From Streptomyces albus subsp. albus (lineage in GTDB: Bacteria > Actinomycetota > Actinomycetes > Streptomycetales > Streptomycetaceae), in contig NZ_JODR01000007.1 in NCBI RefSeq assembly GCF_000725885.1, forward strand, positions 1 to 64,000: DNA of 64,000 nucleotides, given 5' to 3'. The notes beneath the pieces were generated by a model. It saw nothing but the letters and a program-made list of their open reading frames with translations, searched no databases and had not been told where the DNA came from. The position numbers and the translations under genes were made by a program. The stretch's first letter is position 1; each line of letters begins with the position of its first letter. Positions 40,748 through 50,065 of the stretch are shown here, piece by piece.

Positions 40748-43700
40748 TCACTGTGGATGTGGTGTCCGCCCCGGACCGCCGCCTCCGTGGGAGGGAGGCG
40801 GGCCGGGGAGGCCAGGAGCGCCGCACCAGGCGGCGTACGCTCGGTCCGCCAGCTCTTCGGCTGTGCGGTCGTGGGGCAGGCGCAGCAGCAGTTGGGCGGC
40901 CACGCCGCGCGGGGTGTCACCGTCCGTGCCCGTGGGGGCGGTCAGTGGCAGCCCGTCCGGGGAGGGCAGGGCCTCCTCCAGGATCAGATCGTCGCTGGGC
41001 TCGGCCTGGCAGAGCCGTTCGACGGCTTGCAGCGCGGGCAGTGCCGCCAGATCGACGGGCAGCGGTTTCGCGTCCGGGCGGGCGCGCAGATAGCCGAACC
41101 GGGGCAGCCGGGCCGTGCGCCGCAGCGCGGCGAGCGCCCCCGCCTTGACCGGCTCGGGGTCCGTGGGCCGCCACAGCGCGGCGCGCGGCAGCCGCCACTG
41201 CGCGGGGCTGACGACGAGCAGTCCGCCGACCGTCAGCCGGGGCACGCGCGGCGCGTCGGGGAACGCCCCGGCGAGCCCGTCGAGCCGCACCATGTGCCGG
41301 GTGGCGGGGTGTCCCGCCGCGGTCAGCAGCCGCAGCAGCCGGTCGTACGGCGGCGCGGCGGTGCGGGTGGCGTGGTGCGCGGGGAGGAGGCGTACGCCGT
41401 CGGCCTCCGCGACGAGGGCGCCGTCGGCGACGCGGAGGGTGATCCGGTCCAGCGGGAGATGGCGTACGGGCGGCAGCGGCGTGGCCGCGGGGCTTCCCGC
41501 GGGAGCGACGGCGCTGCGCGCAAGACCGTGGTAGAGCGGCGTGTTGGGGTCCCCGGTGCACCAGCTCGTGAGGACGGGACGGCGTACCGCGTTGGCCGCC
41601 TCCTCGCCCAGCGGCGGCACCAGCACCTCCACGAAGCGCACACCCGCACGGCGTTCGAACGCGGCGAGGAAGTCGCGGTAGCAGGCCGGGCCGGGATATC
41701 CGGCGTAGGGGTCACGGGGTGCGTGGAGTTCGTCCAGCGCCTCGGCGAAGCGCGCGTCGATCACACCGGCGGGTGACGCGGACTCCAGTACGGCGAGGGG
41801 TCCGGAGTGCCGGCCGTGGTGCGGGCCTGTGCCGGCCCCGTCCGCTCCGGACGGCGGGGCGGCAGGGGCCGGGAGGGGCCGCAGCAGGCAGTCGGCGGGC
41901 CAGGCTTCCAGCAGCGCGGGCACCTGCGGGGCGCCCAGCTCGTCCAGCAGCGCCCCGTCGATGTCGATCTGCTCCTCCCCCAGCCGTGCGCCCAGGTGGG
42001 CCAGCAGCCGCGCGTAGGCGGAGCCGGGCGACCGGGCCGGCTCCCAGCACCCGCGAGGCGGCCCGGGCCGGGGGCGCGGGCCACCGGCCGCCTCGTCCGC
42101 CTCCTGGCGGGCCTCCAGCAGCCGGAGCACCGGAACAGGTGCCGGACCGAGCGAGGCGGCCTCGGGCAGCTCGCTTCGGCCACCGGAATCCGACGGGCGT
42201 TCGGACTCGCACAGCGCCGACAGCCGCCGTGCCAGCGCCAGCCCTTCGGCGACCTGCGGCACGTTCGTGACGTACGGGTCGTCGCGGTGTCCCGCGCCCG
42301 TGCCGTTCTTCCGTGCGGACGGCGGGCGTCGCAGCTTGCGGTAGGAGTCCAGGAAGGCGCCACGGCCGACCGTGCCGGGCAACACCGCCTCCGCCGTGTG
42401 GAGTTCGCCGGTGCTCCCGGGGCCCGCTTCCGCCGTACGGTGCCGGGTCCGCCGCGTCGGCGTCCACGGCAGCCGGGCCGCGTGCGGGGCGGCGCACACC
42501 TGGAGCACGCCCAGGGAGTGCAGATGCGCCAGGAACGAACGGAGCACCGGCTGCGCGGACGGCGGACCCACGGCCGCCTCCAGCGCGGCGAGCGTGCGGG
42601 GCGTTGCGGCGAGCGCTTCCATGACGGCTTCCAGCACCTCGGTACGCCGCAGGGTGAGCCACCGCAGCCGTCCGCCCCCGGGGCCCGGGTCGACGACGCA
42701 CACGTGCAGGTGCCCGCTGCCCACGTCACCGGTGACGTGGTGGAGGGGGGCGGGCGCGAGCAGGACGTGCGGCGCTGCGGTGCCCAGGTGGAGGTCGCGC
42801 AGCCGGGACCACAGCAGGTGCACGTTCTCCGTACGGCGGGCCGCCGTCTCCGCGGGCTCCGGCGCGGGCCCCGGCAGCAGTACGGTGCCGTCCTCGTACG
42901 AAGGACCGCCGGGTGACGCGGCCGACCGTGCCGGACGGGACGGCAACCGCACCGGCAGCACGGCCAGTTGCCCGGCCCAGTCGCGCGGGGTCGTCTTCGC
43001 CGCGGCCCGGCCCAGCGCCCGCCACAGATACCCGACACCCTTGCGCTGCCGCTTGCCGCCCCACGGCTCCCCGGCCGCGGCATGCCGTTCCAGGTCCGGC
43101 ACCACGCGCGGAGCGGCGCTGCGGAGAAACTCCCGCAGGGCGGGTTCGGTACGGGCAGTCTCCAGCAGCATCGTGCCGGCCCGCTCCCGTTCGGCGGCGA
43201 CCTGGCGGGTGAACGCCGCGTAGGCGCCGCGGAGTTCCGCCTCGTCCCCGGCGAGTGCGCGCAGTTCCCCGGCGAGGGCGGGCGCGAGACCGGCGATGCG
43301 ATCGGCGACGGGAACACAGCCGAGAAGGCCGGCACCCCCTGCGCCACCGCCGGAACCGCGCCCGGTCGCCCACGCGAAGACCTCGGCGACGCCCCGCCCC
43401 GCACCACCGCCACCACCCGGACGGGAACCCCCACCCTGCCCCGCGCCACCGCCTTCACGCGAACAGGAACCCCCACCCCGACCCACGCCATGCACGGCGC
43501 CCGCCACCACGGCACGGCCGCCGCCCCCGCCCGCACCACGGGCCGCACTCTCGTCCGCACCATCACGGGCCGCGCCCGCCTCCGCGCCACCGGTCGCGCC
43601 CGCGTTCACACCAGGGGGCACGCCCGCCTCCGCGCCACCGGCTGCGCCCACGCTCACGTCAAGGGCGCCTGCCCCCACACCACCGGCCGCACCCACGCTC

Positions 43701-44551
43701 ACGCCAGGGGGCGCACCTGCCTCCGCGCCACCGGCCGAGCCCCCGTCGCCACCACCATGGACCGCGCTCCCGTCCGCACCACACGCCGCGCCCGCGCCCG
43801 CAGCACTTGCCGCGCTCCCTTCCGTACCACCGGGCGTGCTCCCCTGCACGGTGGCGACAGTGCCCCTGGACACCGGTGAGGCGGTGTCCGCGCCGGCGCC
43901 CGGGGTGGGGGGCGACGGCGTGACGGTGGGGACCGCGTGCAGCCGGCGCCGCAGTGCGAGGACGGCGCGCCGGTCCGCCGTGGCCAGCCGTCCGTCCGGC
44001 ACGACCTCCTCCCCCAGCCGCGCGCTGAGCGCGTGCGCCCGCACGGCGAACGCGTTCTGCCGGGCGGCCAGCCGGTCCGCCGTGACGAACAGGGCCGGGC
44101 TCCCGGCGCCGGCCCAGACGGCGAACGGCACCCCCGCGAGCCGCACGAGCGCCGCCGCACCGAGCGGCACACCGTTCCCGGACGGCTCACCGACGGGCTC
44201 TGCGGCCTCCCCGGTCTCTGCGGTCTCCCCGGTCTCCGCGGTCTCCGCGACCTCCCCGGTCTCAGCGGTCTTCCGGGGCGCCGCGGCACCACCGGTGCGG
44301 AAGTCACCGGACCCGACGGACTCGACAGACCCGACGGGCTCGGCGGACTCGACGGACCTAGCAGACCCGGCAGACCCGACGGGCTCAACGGACTCGACGG
44401 ACCCGGCAGATCCGGCAGACCCGGCGGGCTCAACGGACCCGACGGACCCCGCGGTCCCGCCGGGCTGCGGGAGGGGACCGTGCGGGCCGGCGGCCGGTGC
44501 TGGGCGGGTCCGGGGGACGGGCGGGTCAGCGGGTCGGGGCCGTCGCGGCAT
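40748..44551 (-). CDS. LanB lantibiotic dehydratase with two low-complexity insertions
   Basis: A 1267-residue LanB-type dehydratase, which activates Ser/Thr of the precursor with glutamate from Glu-tRNA. Recognisable blocks are VRLAGVPFAVWAG near the start, FTRQVAAERERAGTMLLETA, the GYLWRALGRAAAKTTPRDWAG block, SGHLHVCVVDPG, DSYRKLRRP, VLVPPLGEEAANAVRRPVLT and the end DLILEEALPSPDGLPL. Two segments are foreign to the family: residues about 24-122 (Gly/Ser/Val/Glu repeats, EPVGSVESVGSG, AETAETGETAETGEA) and about 205-393 (Gly/Ala-rich). They account for most of the excess over the usual length of about 1000. ATG 44551 has GGGAGGG upstream. Elimination is probably done by the separate SpaB_C protein. 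Confidence 0.88.
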   Translation of the reverse strand: MPRRPRPADPPVPRTRPAPAAGPHGPLPQPGGTAGSVGSVEPAGSAGSAGSVESVEPVGSAGSARSVESAEPVGSVESVGSGDFRTGGAAAPRKTAETGEVAETAETGETAETGEAAEPVGEPSGNGVPLGAAALVRLAGVPFAVWAGAGSPALFVTADRLAARQNAFAVRAHALSARLGEEVVPDGRLATADRRAVLALRRRLHAVPTVTPSPPTPGAGADTASPVSRGTVATVQGSTPGGTEGSAASAAGAGAACGADGSAVHGGGDGGSAGGAEAGAPPGVSVGAAGGVGAGALDVSVGAAGGAEAGVPPGVNAGATGGAEAGAARDGADESAARGAGGGGGRAVVAGAVHGVGRGGGSCSREGGGAGQGGGSRPGGGGGAGRGVAEVFAWATGRGSGGGAGGAGLLGCVPVADRIAGLAPALAGELRALAGDEAELRGAYAAFTRQVAAERERAGTMLLETARTEPALREFLRSAAPRVVPDLERHAAAGEPWGGKRQRKGVGYLWRALGRAAAKTTPRDWAGQLAVLPVRLPSRPARSAASPGGPSYEDGTVLLPGPAPEPAETAARRTENVHLLWSRLRDLHLGTAAPHVLLAPAPLHHVTGDVGSGHLHVCVVDPGPGGGRLRWLTLRRTEVLEAVMEALAATPRTLAALEAAVGPPSAQPVLRSFLAHLHSLGVLQVCAAPHAARLPWTPTRRTRHRTAEAGPGSTGELHTAEAVLPGTVGRGAFLDSYRKLRRPPSARKNGTGAGHRDDPYVTNVPQVAEGLALARRLSALCESERPSDSGGRSELPEAASLGPAPVPVLRLLEARQEADEAAGGPRPRPGPPRGCWEPARSPGSAYARLLAHLGARLGEEQIDIDGALLDELGAPQVPALLEAWPADCLLRPLPAPAAPPSGADGAGTGPHHGRHSGPLAVLESASPAGVIDARFAEALDELHAPRDPYAGYPGPACYRDFLAAFERRAGVRFVEVLVPPLGEEAANAVRRPVLTSWCTGDPNTPLYHGLARSAVAPAGSPAATPLPPVRHLPLDRITLRVADGALVAEADGVRLLPAHHATRTAAPPYDRLLRLLTAAGHPATRHMVRLDGLAGAFPDAPRVPRLTVGGLLVVSPAQWRLPRAALWRPTDPEPVKAGALAALRRTARLPRFGYLRARPDAKPLPVDLAALPALQAVERLCQAEPSDDLILEEALPSPDGLPLTAPTGTDGDTPRGVAAQLLLRLPHDRTAEELADRAYAAWCGAPGLPGPPPSHGGGGPGRTPHPQ

Positions 44552-45806
44552 GCGTGTCCCTCCCCTCGCCGGACAGCGCGCCCGCAAGCAGGCTCTGGCG
44601 CGCGAGGGACAGCAGCCCGCGGTTCCAGTGGAAGACCGTGTAGTACCCGGCGGCGGCGCGGGGGCCGATCGTGGCCTCTCCCGCCTCGAAATAGCCCTCA
44701 CGCCAGCGGGTGGCGGCCCGGCGGACGGCTTCGCCGTGCCGCCGCAGGGTGGCTGCGCGCTCCTGCGGGAAGGCGCGCAGGGCGTCCTCGAGCGGCGCGT
44801 GCCAGTAGGCGACGATGCCCGCGGCGGCCCGCTGCCGCGCCTGGGGCGCGATGTCCGCCGTCGCGCCGTGCAGCCGGCGCCCGGTCTGCCGGGCGACGAA
44901 GTCCCACACTCCGCGGTGTTCCCAGCCGACGATGCCGAGTCCGGCGAACACCTCCCGCAGCATCAGCAGCGAGAACCGCCATCCGACGGACGGGCCGGTC
45001 TCGCGGGGGTGGTTGATGTGGTGGTCGAGCCAGGCGAGCGAGTCCAGGGTGAACAGGTCGTGCACGTACGTCATCGACGCGGGCCCGCCGAAGAGGTAGT
45101 GCTCCGGTTCGTAGACGGTGCACACCGGCCGGCGCCGCAGTCCCTCGCACTCGCCGAGGCGGCGTTGCAGAGCGGTGCGGAGGGCGGTGGCGGCAGTCTG
45201 CCCGCGTTTCCCGTGGGTTTGCCGGGTGCCCGTCTCCACGGCCTGGAAGCGGACCCGGATTCCGGGCTCCTTGTGCATGAAGAAGAAATTCCGTGCACGG
45301 TCGGAGGCGAGGAATTCCCGTGCCACTGTGGCCAGTTCCTCGTAGCAGCGGGGCCGGCCGTCCGGGTCGCGCTCCGGGGTGAGGTTCACCTGTACCCAGG
45401 GGGCGCCGGTGTTGGCCGGCGCCGGCCCGGCGTGGGCCCGGGCGGGCCCGGCGGACGGGGGGAGCGCCGCGTGTGCGCGGGCCCTCGCGGACAGGTCGTG
45501 GACCGTCCTGCCCGGTGCGGCCGGGTCCGCGGCCCGGCCCTGTGCGGTGTCCGTGCCGGCCACGGTGTCGGGGTGGTCCGCGGTGTCCGCCGCCCGGGCG
45601 GCGTCACGGGCGGCGGTGACGCCGGCCGCGAGCCCTGTGCTGAGGCCGGCGGAGACCGCTGCCCAGCCTCGCCGCCCGGCCGCACGACCGCTCCGTCCGG
45701 CTTCGCCGGCCCGCCGGGCGGCTTCTCGCAAGTGTCCTGTGAATCGTTCGGGAAACCGCCCCGCGGAACCGTGGGGCGAATCCGGAGACCGTTTTTCCTC
45801 GGCCAA
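44526..45806 (-). CDS. SpaB_C / thiopeptide-type biosynthesis elimination-domain protein
   Basis: A 426-residue protein whose C-terminal 270 residues match the SpaB_C (thiopeptide-type bacteriocin biosynthesis) domain: WVQVNLTPERDPDGRPRCYE, FFFMHKEPGIRVRFQAVE, CTVYEPEHYLFGGPASM and a late GYFEAGEATIGPRAAAGYYT. In class I systems this domain removes glutamate to give dehydroamino acids; when LanB is split it is a separate protein, as here. The N-terminal 130 residues are Ala/Arg/Gly-rich and unlike the family. The start is uncertain: TTG 45806 follows GGGGGAG; a TTG at 45842 directly behind a small open frame is the alternative. It overlaps lanB by 26 bases. Confidence 0.82.
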   Translation of the reverse strand: MAEEKRSPDSPHGSAGRFPERFTGHLREAARRAGEAGRSGRAAGRRGWAAVSAGLSTGLAAGVTAARDAARAADTADHPDTVAGTDTAQGRAADPAAPGRTVHDLSARARAHAALPPSAGPARAHAGPAPANTGAPWVQVNLTPERDPDGRPRCYEELATVAREFLASDRARNFFFMHKEPGIRVRFQAVETGTRQTHGKRGQTAATALRTALQRRLGECEGLRRRPVCTVYEPEHYLFGGPASMTYVHDLFTLDSLAWLDHHINHPRETGPSVGWRFSLLMLREVFAGLGIVGWEHRGVWDFVARQTGRRLHGATADIAPQARQRAAAGIVAYWHAPLEDALRAFPQERAATLRRHGEAVRRAATRWREGYFEAGEATIGPRAAAGYYTVFHWNRGLLSLARQSLLAGALSGEGRDTHAATAPTR

Positions 45807-45842
45807 TTCCGCTCCCCCTTCACAGTGATTGCGGTGACGCAA

Positions 45843-45905
45843 TCACGCCATGTAGGGGAACTTCCCGCCCTTATCGGCATCGAACAATGAATCGCTGTTC
45901 TTCAT
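45843..45905 (-). CDS. possible 20-residue peptide gene
   Basis: ATG 45905 to TGA 45843 encodes 20 residues starting MKNSDSLFDADK and ending KFPYMA. Its codons are much less GC-rich than the surroundings (GAT, TCA, TTG, AAG) and its stop directly abuts a TTG start of the SpaB_C frame. It has no ribosome site and no Cys, so it is not an obvious second lanthipeptide. It may be a leader peptide or simply the AT-richer promoter region. Confidence 0.25.
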   Translation of the reverse strand: MKNSDSLFDADKGGKFPYMA

Positions 45906-46069
45906 ATGAACGGCGGTTGTGCGCCGGGGCGATTCCCGACGGCGGAGCGCGGCCGGGGAGCCGCCGATCGAAAGCCGTCGGGACGTCGGCACGGCACGCG
46001 GCGGCACGTGTGCCGGCACGCCAGGCGGCCGTGCGTCCCGACTGGCCGCCGTGGCCGCCCCCGCTTCCC

Positions 46070-47542
46070 TCAGACCCCGGCTCCGGAGGGCCGGTCCGCG
46101 AGCGCGCGGGCGCCCGCGGCGGCCAGTCGGGACGCCTTCTCCCGCGCGGTGACGGCCATGGCCGCCCGGCCGAGCTGGTCGGCGAGACGCGCCTGGCCCA
46201 GCCAGTTGTAGGGGCTGGTGGGCCGCAGGCCGAGACGTTCGCTCAGCAGCGTACGGGCCAGGCCGGTGCGCCGGGCCCGCAGCGCCGCCTCCACCAGCGT
46301 GCGCTGAACGGCGTCCCGCTGCGCGTGGCTGCCGCCGAACGTCTGGAGCCGTCCGCGGACCGGCAGCAGCAACTCGACCGTGCGCTCGTACTGTTCCCGG
46401 GCGAAGGCGATCAGCGCCCGGCACACCGGCAGCCCGATCCGGGCCGTCATCCCGTGATTGGTCACGCCGGGGTGCGGGCGCGCCGCCCATTCGGCGCGCG
46501 CGGCCACCACTTCCTCGGCTTCGCGCAAGCGCCCCGCGCCCAGGTAGGCCATCACGGCGTGCGTGTCGTTGAAGGCGTAGTGCGGGCCGTCCGCGCGCGC
46601 CGCCCACGCGTCGGCGAGGACTTCCCACCGGTCGCCCACGGCCGCGGACGCCGTACCACCGTCCAGGTACAGCCGCCACAACAGGGCCGCCGCGTCGAGC
46701 AGTTCGAGGGCCACTCCGGCGGACTCGGGGTGGTGGATCGCGGCGTCGTAGATCTCCAACGCCCTGTGCACGTCGCCCGACTCCAGCGCGTACAGCGCGT
46801 AGTGCCACCAGTTGTGCACGGCCATCATGTTGCCGGCGCCCCAGTCGGCCACGCGGGCGTCCAGGTAGCGGATGCCCTCCGCGAAGCGGCCCCGCATCTC
46901 GTGGCAGTGGACGACGGCGTGGACGGCCCATACGTCGTGCGGGTTGCGCTCCACCGCGGCCAGCGCCGTCTCCAGTGCCTGCTCGTAGTGCCCGGATTCC
47001 TCCAGTCCGAAGCCGAACATGCCCAGCAGCGGGCCGTGGTGCGGGTCCTGCTCGTCCCACGCCGTGAGGACCCCGGCGACGCGGTCGCGCAGGGAGGCGG
47101 CGTCACCGGAGAAGAAGTCGTTCTGGTGCCCGACGGCGAGCGCGAGTGTGTCTCCCGGCCACCTGATACTGACCTCCCGCAGCAGTTCACCGGCCCGCCG
47201 CAGGTCCCCGGCCAGCCACACGGACGCCGCCTGGAGGTGTGCCCGCTCCCGCTCCGTGAACCGCCCGTGGTCGGCCTCCGCGCGGAACCGCGCGAGTTCC
47301 TCCCGCGCGCTCCTGGCCTGCTTCTCCTCCGTACCGAGCACTCCCAGATACGCGGCGAACACCTGGCCCATCGGTGCGCCCGGCGCCACCTGCCGCATCA
47401 GCGTGACGGTGTCGGCGACGTCCCCGCGGAAGAACAGCAGCGCGTCCACGGCCCGCTCGTACGCCGCCAGGGCCTCCTCGGCGCCGGGTCCCGCGCCGAG
47501 CCCGCTCAGCTCCAGGCCGTGCCGGTCGCGGCGGCGCCCCAC
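46070..47542 (-). CDS. TTC38-like tetratricopeptide repeat protein
   Basis: A 490-residue all-helical protein of the TTC38 family (tetratricopeptide repeat protein 38-like), an uncharacterised family widespread in actinobacteria. It opens with DRHGLELSGLGAGPGAEEAL, AAYERAVDALLFFRGD and continues with HGPLLGMFGFGLEESGHYEQA, HAVVHCHEMRGRFAEGIRYL and AVHNWWHYALYALESGDVHRA, the conserved His/Trp-rich core. GTG 47542 gives the family's normal length. An ATG at 48007 with an excellent AGGAGGAG ribosome site is in frame and would add 155 low-complexity residues, but it overlaps the pentapeptide gene by 365 bases. Function unknown. Confidence 0.82.
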   Translation of the reverse strand: MGRRRDRHGLELSGLGAGPGAEEALAAYERAVDALLFFRGDVADTVTLMRQVAPGAPMGQVFAAYLGVLGTEEKQARSAREELARFRAEADHGRFTERERAHLQAASVWLAGDLRRAGELLREVSIRWPGDTLALAVGHQNDFFSGDAASLRDRVAGVLTAWDEQDPHHGPLLGMFGFGLEESGHYEQALETALAAVERNPHDVWAVHAVVHCHEMRGRFAEGIRYLDARVADWGAGNMMAVHNWWHYALYALESGDVHRALEIYDAAIHHPESAGVALELLDAAALLWRLYLDGGTASAAVGDRWEVLADAWAARADGPHYAFNDTHAVMAYLGAGRLREAEEVVAARAEWAARPHPGVTNHGMTARIGLPVCRALIAFAREQYERTVELLLPVRGRLQTFGGSHAQRDAVQRTLVEAALRARRTGLARTLLSERLGLRPTSPYNWLGQARLADQLGRAAMAVTAREKASRLAAAGARALADRPSGAGV

Positions 47543-47642
47543 CGCTTTGGCGGCGCCCCCGCCCGACTTCCCGCCCGGGGCGGCTCCGGGGCCGGGCAGG
47601 TGCGGCGCCGCGGGAGCCGTCCGCGCGGTCGCCGCCTGCCGG

Positions 47643-48908
47643 CTAGCGGCGTCCCCTCCGCCGGGGTCCGCCGCCGTTGTCGCGCCGGCCGTCCCCGCGC
47701 CGGTCCGACGCGTTCCGCCCTGGGGCGTCGCTTCCTGCGGGTTTCCCTGGGGCCGGTTGCCGTGGGCCGGCTTTCCGAGAGCCGGATCGCCGGGAGCCGG
47801 ATCGCTGCGGTTCCGGCTGCCGTGCGTCCCGTTCCCGGCCGCCCCGTTCCCGGCCGTTCCGTTCCTGGCCGTTGCGTTCGCGGCCGTCCCGTTCCCCGCC
47901 GTTCCGAGCGCCCCGTTGTGCGCGGTCCCCGGGTCCGCCGTCGCCGGATCCCGCGGCACCGGTTCCGTTCCGTTCGCCGTCTGCCCCGCGCCCGGTGCGC
48001 TTCCCATGACCGCTCCTCCTGCCGCCACCGCCACCAGCCGGCCCGGCCGCACCGCGCCGGCTGTCCCGCCTGTGCCGCGGGGCATCATGCTGCCCGGCCG
48101 AGGACGTGTCGGGCCAGTGGGCGGGCCGTACCAGCGTGTCGGGCACGAGGGTGGCGGAATCACCGTGTGCGGCGTTCAGTTGCGGCTGGGTCAGGAAGAG
48201 CGCACCGGACAGGTCGGCGCCGCACACGTCGGCGTCCCGCAGGTCGGCGCCCAGCAGGTCGGCCTGCCGCAGATCGGCGTCGCGCAGATCGGCCGCGATC
48301 AGCAGAGCGCCGCGCATTCCGGCCCCGCGCAGCCGGGCGCCGCGCAGCCGGGCACCCATCAGGTCGGCACGTGCGAGGTCCCGGCCGTCGAGTCCGCGGC
48401 GTGCCCGTTCGCTGACCCGCTCCAGTACGGGTCCGACCCGCGCCCGCCATGCCTCCACGTCGACGGCGAGCACCGTGTCCGCGTCCTCGTCGATCAGTGC
48501 GTCGAGTTCGGCGGCCAGGGCGCCGGCCTCCCCGCCGCCCTCGACGGCCTCCGCCTCGGTGAGCAGCCACAGCAGTTCGTGGAGTTGCCGTGTCACCCGG
48601 AAGACGGCGAACATCAGCGACTCCGGCATCCGCGGGCCCGGCGTCCGCGGGGCCACCCGGGCGCTCACCCGCTGTCCGGCGCCGTAGCAGTCGAAGACCG
48701 AGCAGCCCGCGAATCCGCTCTCGCGCAGCCGGGCGTGGATGGAGCACCGGTTCTCGGCCGTCAGATTGGCGCAGCGCCGACCCGCGGGTTTGTGCACCGC
48801 GAAGTCCGCCGACGCGGCGAACGGCAGCGCCACACAGCACAGCCCGGCACACCGTTCACAGTCGGCCCGCAGCCGGTCGGACCGTCCGGGCCTCTCCTCT
48901 TCGTTCAC
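47643..48908 (-). CDS. Cys-rich pentapeptide-repeat protein with RG-repeat tail
   Basis: A 421-residue protein. Residues 15-75 hold a cysteine cluster (CERCAGLCC, RRCANLTAENRCSIH, GCSVFDCYG), a likely metal- or Fe-S-binding site. Residues about 190-235 are pentapeptide repeats of the A(D/N)LxX type (DLARADLMGARLRGARLRGA, DLRDADLRQADLLGADLRDA). The remaining 165 residues form a low-complexity tail with five-residue repeats of the ERNGR/ERDGR kind and many RG/RR dipeptides. Streptomyces homologues that I recall stop near RPAHW, before this tail. ATG 48908. Function unknown; the tail shares DNA with the upstream in-frame extension of the TTC38-like gene. Confidence 0.85.
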   Translation of the reverse strand: MNEEERPGRSDRLRADCERCAGLCCVALPFAASADFAVHKPAGRRCANLTAENRCSIHARLRESGFAGCSVFDCYGAGQRVSARVAPRTPGPRMPESLMFAVFRVTRQLHELLWLLTEAEAVEGGGEAGALAAELDALIDEDADTVLAVDVEAWRARVGPVLERVSERARRGLDGRDLARADLMGARLRGARLRGAGMRGALLIAADLRDADLRQADLLGADLRDADVCGADLSGALFLTQPQLNAAHGDSATLVPDTLVRPAHWPDTSSAGQHDAPRHRRDSRRGAAGPAGGGGGRRSGHGKRTGRGADGERNGTGAAGSGDGGPGDRAQRGARNGGERDGRERNGQERNGRERGGRERDARQPEPQRSGSRRSGSRKAGPRQPAPGKPAGSDAPGRNASDRRGDGRRDNGGGPRRRGRR

Positions 48909-49003
48909 CTGCTCAACCTAACCGGAACCCGACCGGCCGCGTTCCGCCGACCGTCCGCGCCGGGCGCCGCCCACCGCCGGTCAGGGCGGCATCCGGCGCC
49001 TGG

Positions 49004-49813
49004 TCAGGGCTTTCGGGCCAGCGCGCCGAACTGGGCGACGGTCTTCTCGTCCTCGGCGACCCGGCCGGGGCGCCAGCGGGCGCAGGAGACGATGCCGGGC
49101 GGCAGCAGTTCCAGCCCGTGGAAGAAGCGGGCGACCTCGGCGCGGGTGCGGGCGGTGATGGGAGGGGTGGCGTTCCGGTTCCAGAAGCGCATGGCTTCCT
49201 CGTTGGCGGAGCCGCCCAACTCCAGGGTGGGATGGGTGAGCGCCAGACAGCTTCCGGAGGGCACGGCGTCCATCAGCGTACGCACCACGCGGACAGCTTC
49301 GTCGGTGTCGGCGACGAAGTTGAGGATGCCGAGCATGATGACGGCGACGGGCTGGTGGAAGTCGAGGGTGTCGGCAGCGGCGTCGAGGATGGCGCGGGGC
49401 TGCTGTGCGTCCGCGTCGATGTAGTCCGTCACTCCTTCCGGGGAGCTGGTGAGCAGCGCCCGGGCGTGGATCAGGACGGTGGGGTCGTGGTCGACGTAGA
49501 CGATGCGCGAGGAAGGTGCGACGGACTGCGCGACCTGGTGGGTGTTGTCCACGGTGGGCAGTCCCGTGCCGATGTCGAGGAACTGGCGGATGCCCGCCTC
49601 GCCCGCCAGGTACCGCACGACGCGGCCGAGGAACGCCCGGTCGGCGCGGGCCACCTCGCGGATGCTCGGATACATGCCGGCGATGTGGTCGCCGACCTGC
49701 TGGTCGACGGCGTAGTAGTCCTTGCCGCCGAGCCAGTAGTTCCACACCCTGGCGTTGTGGGCGACGTCCGTGGGCGGCATCCGAGCCTCTCCGGGACCGC
49801 TGCTCTCGCTCAC
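49004..49813 (-). CDS. SAM-dependent methyltransferase, DUF574 family
   Basis: A 269-residue protein of the actinobacterial DUF574 family, putative S-adenosylmethionine methyltransferases. The diagnostic opening is AHNARVWNYWLGGKDYYAVD, then the SAM-binding glycine motif FLDIGTGLPTVDNTH, VYVDHDPTVLIHARALL and a late EVARFFHGLELLPPGIV. GTG 49813 is chosen (purine-rich GAGAGGA upstream); ATG 49780 is an alternative. The family often lies next to regulators in Streptomyces; substrates are unknown. It is divergent from the molybdate locus. Confidence 0.9.
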   Translation of the reverse strand: MSESSGPGEARMPPTDVAHNARVWNYWLGGKDYYAVDQQVGDHIAGMYPSIREVARADRAFLGRVVRYLAGEAGIRQFLDIGTGLPTVDNTHQVAQSVAPSSRIVYVDHDPTVLIHARALLTSSPEGVTDYIDADAQQPRAILDAAADTLDFHQPVAVIMLGILNFVADTDEAVRVVRTLMDAVPSGSCLALTHPTLELGGSANEEAMRFWNRNATPPITARTRAEVARFFHGLELLPPGIVSCARWRPGRVAEDEKTVAQFGALARKP

Positions 49814-50065
49814 CTGCGGGGTCCTCTCCGTCGTCGGCGTCCTCGGCACGCGTACGGGTCGGCTCCGGCAGCGGACGCTGGGCCGGGAGCCGTGGGCCGA
49901 GTCTAGGCTTCGCGGCTCCGCGCGGCGGGGCGGGCGGCACGCGGCAGCGGGGCGTCGGTGCTTCGTCCAAAGAGCGCGGGCGGCGTTCATAGATACCTAG
50001 CAGATGCGAGGGAAAACCCCGGCGCACATTGCACATGAGAACTGCCAGGCCATACGTTGACGCAC

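Noticed and set aside
43370..44536. Sequencing-frame errors as the cause of the LanB low-complexity segments
   Set aside because: Conserved LanB motifs before, between and after the segments are all in the same frame, so simple frameshifts do not explain them.
46070..48007. TTC38-like protein starting at ATG 48007
   Set aside because: The ribosome site is good but the extension is low complexity and overlaps the pentapeptide gene by 365 bases; GTG 47542 gives family length. Kept as an open point in the findings.
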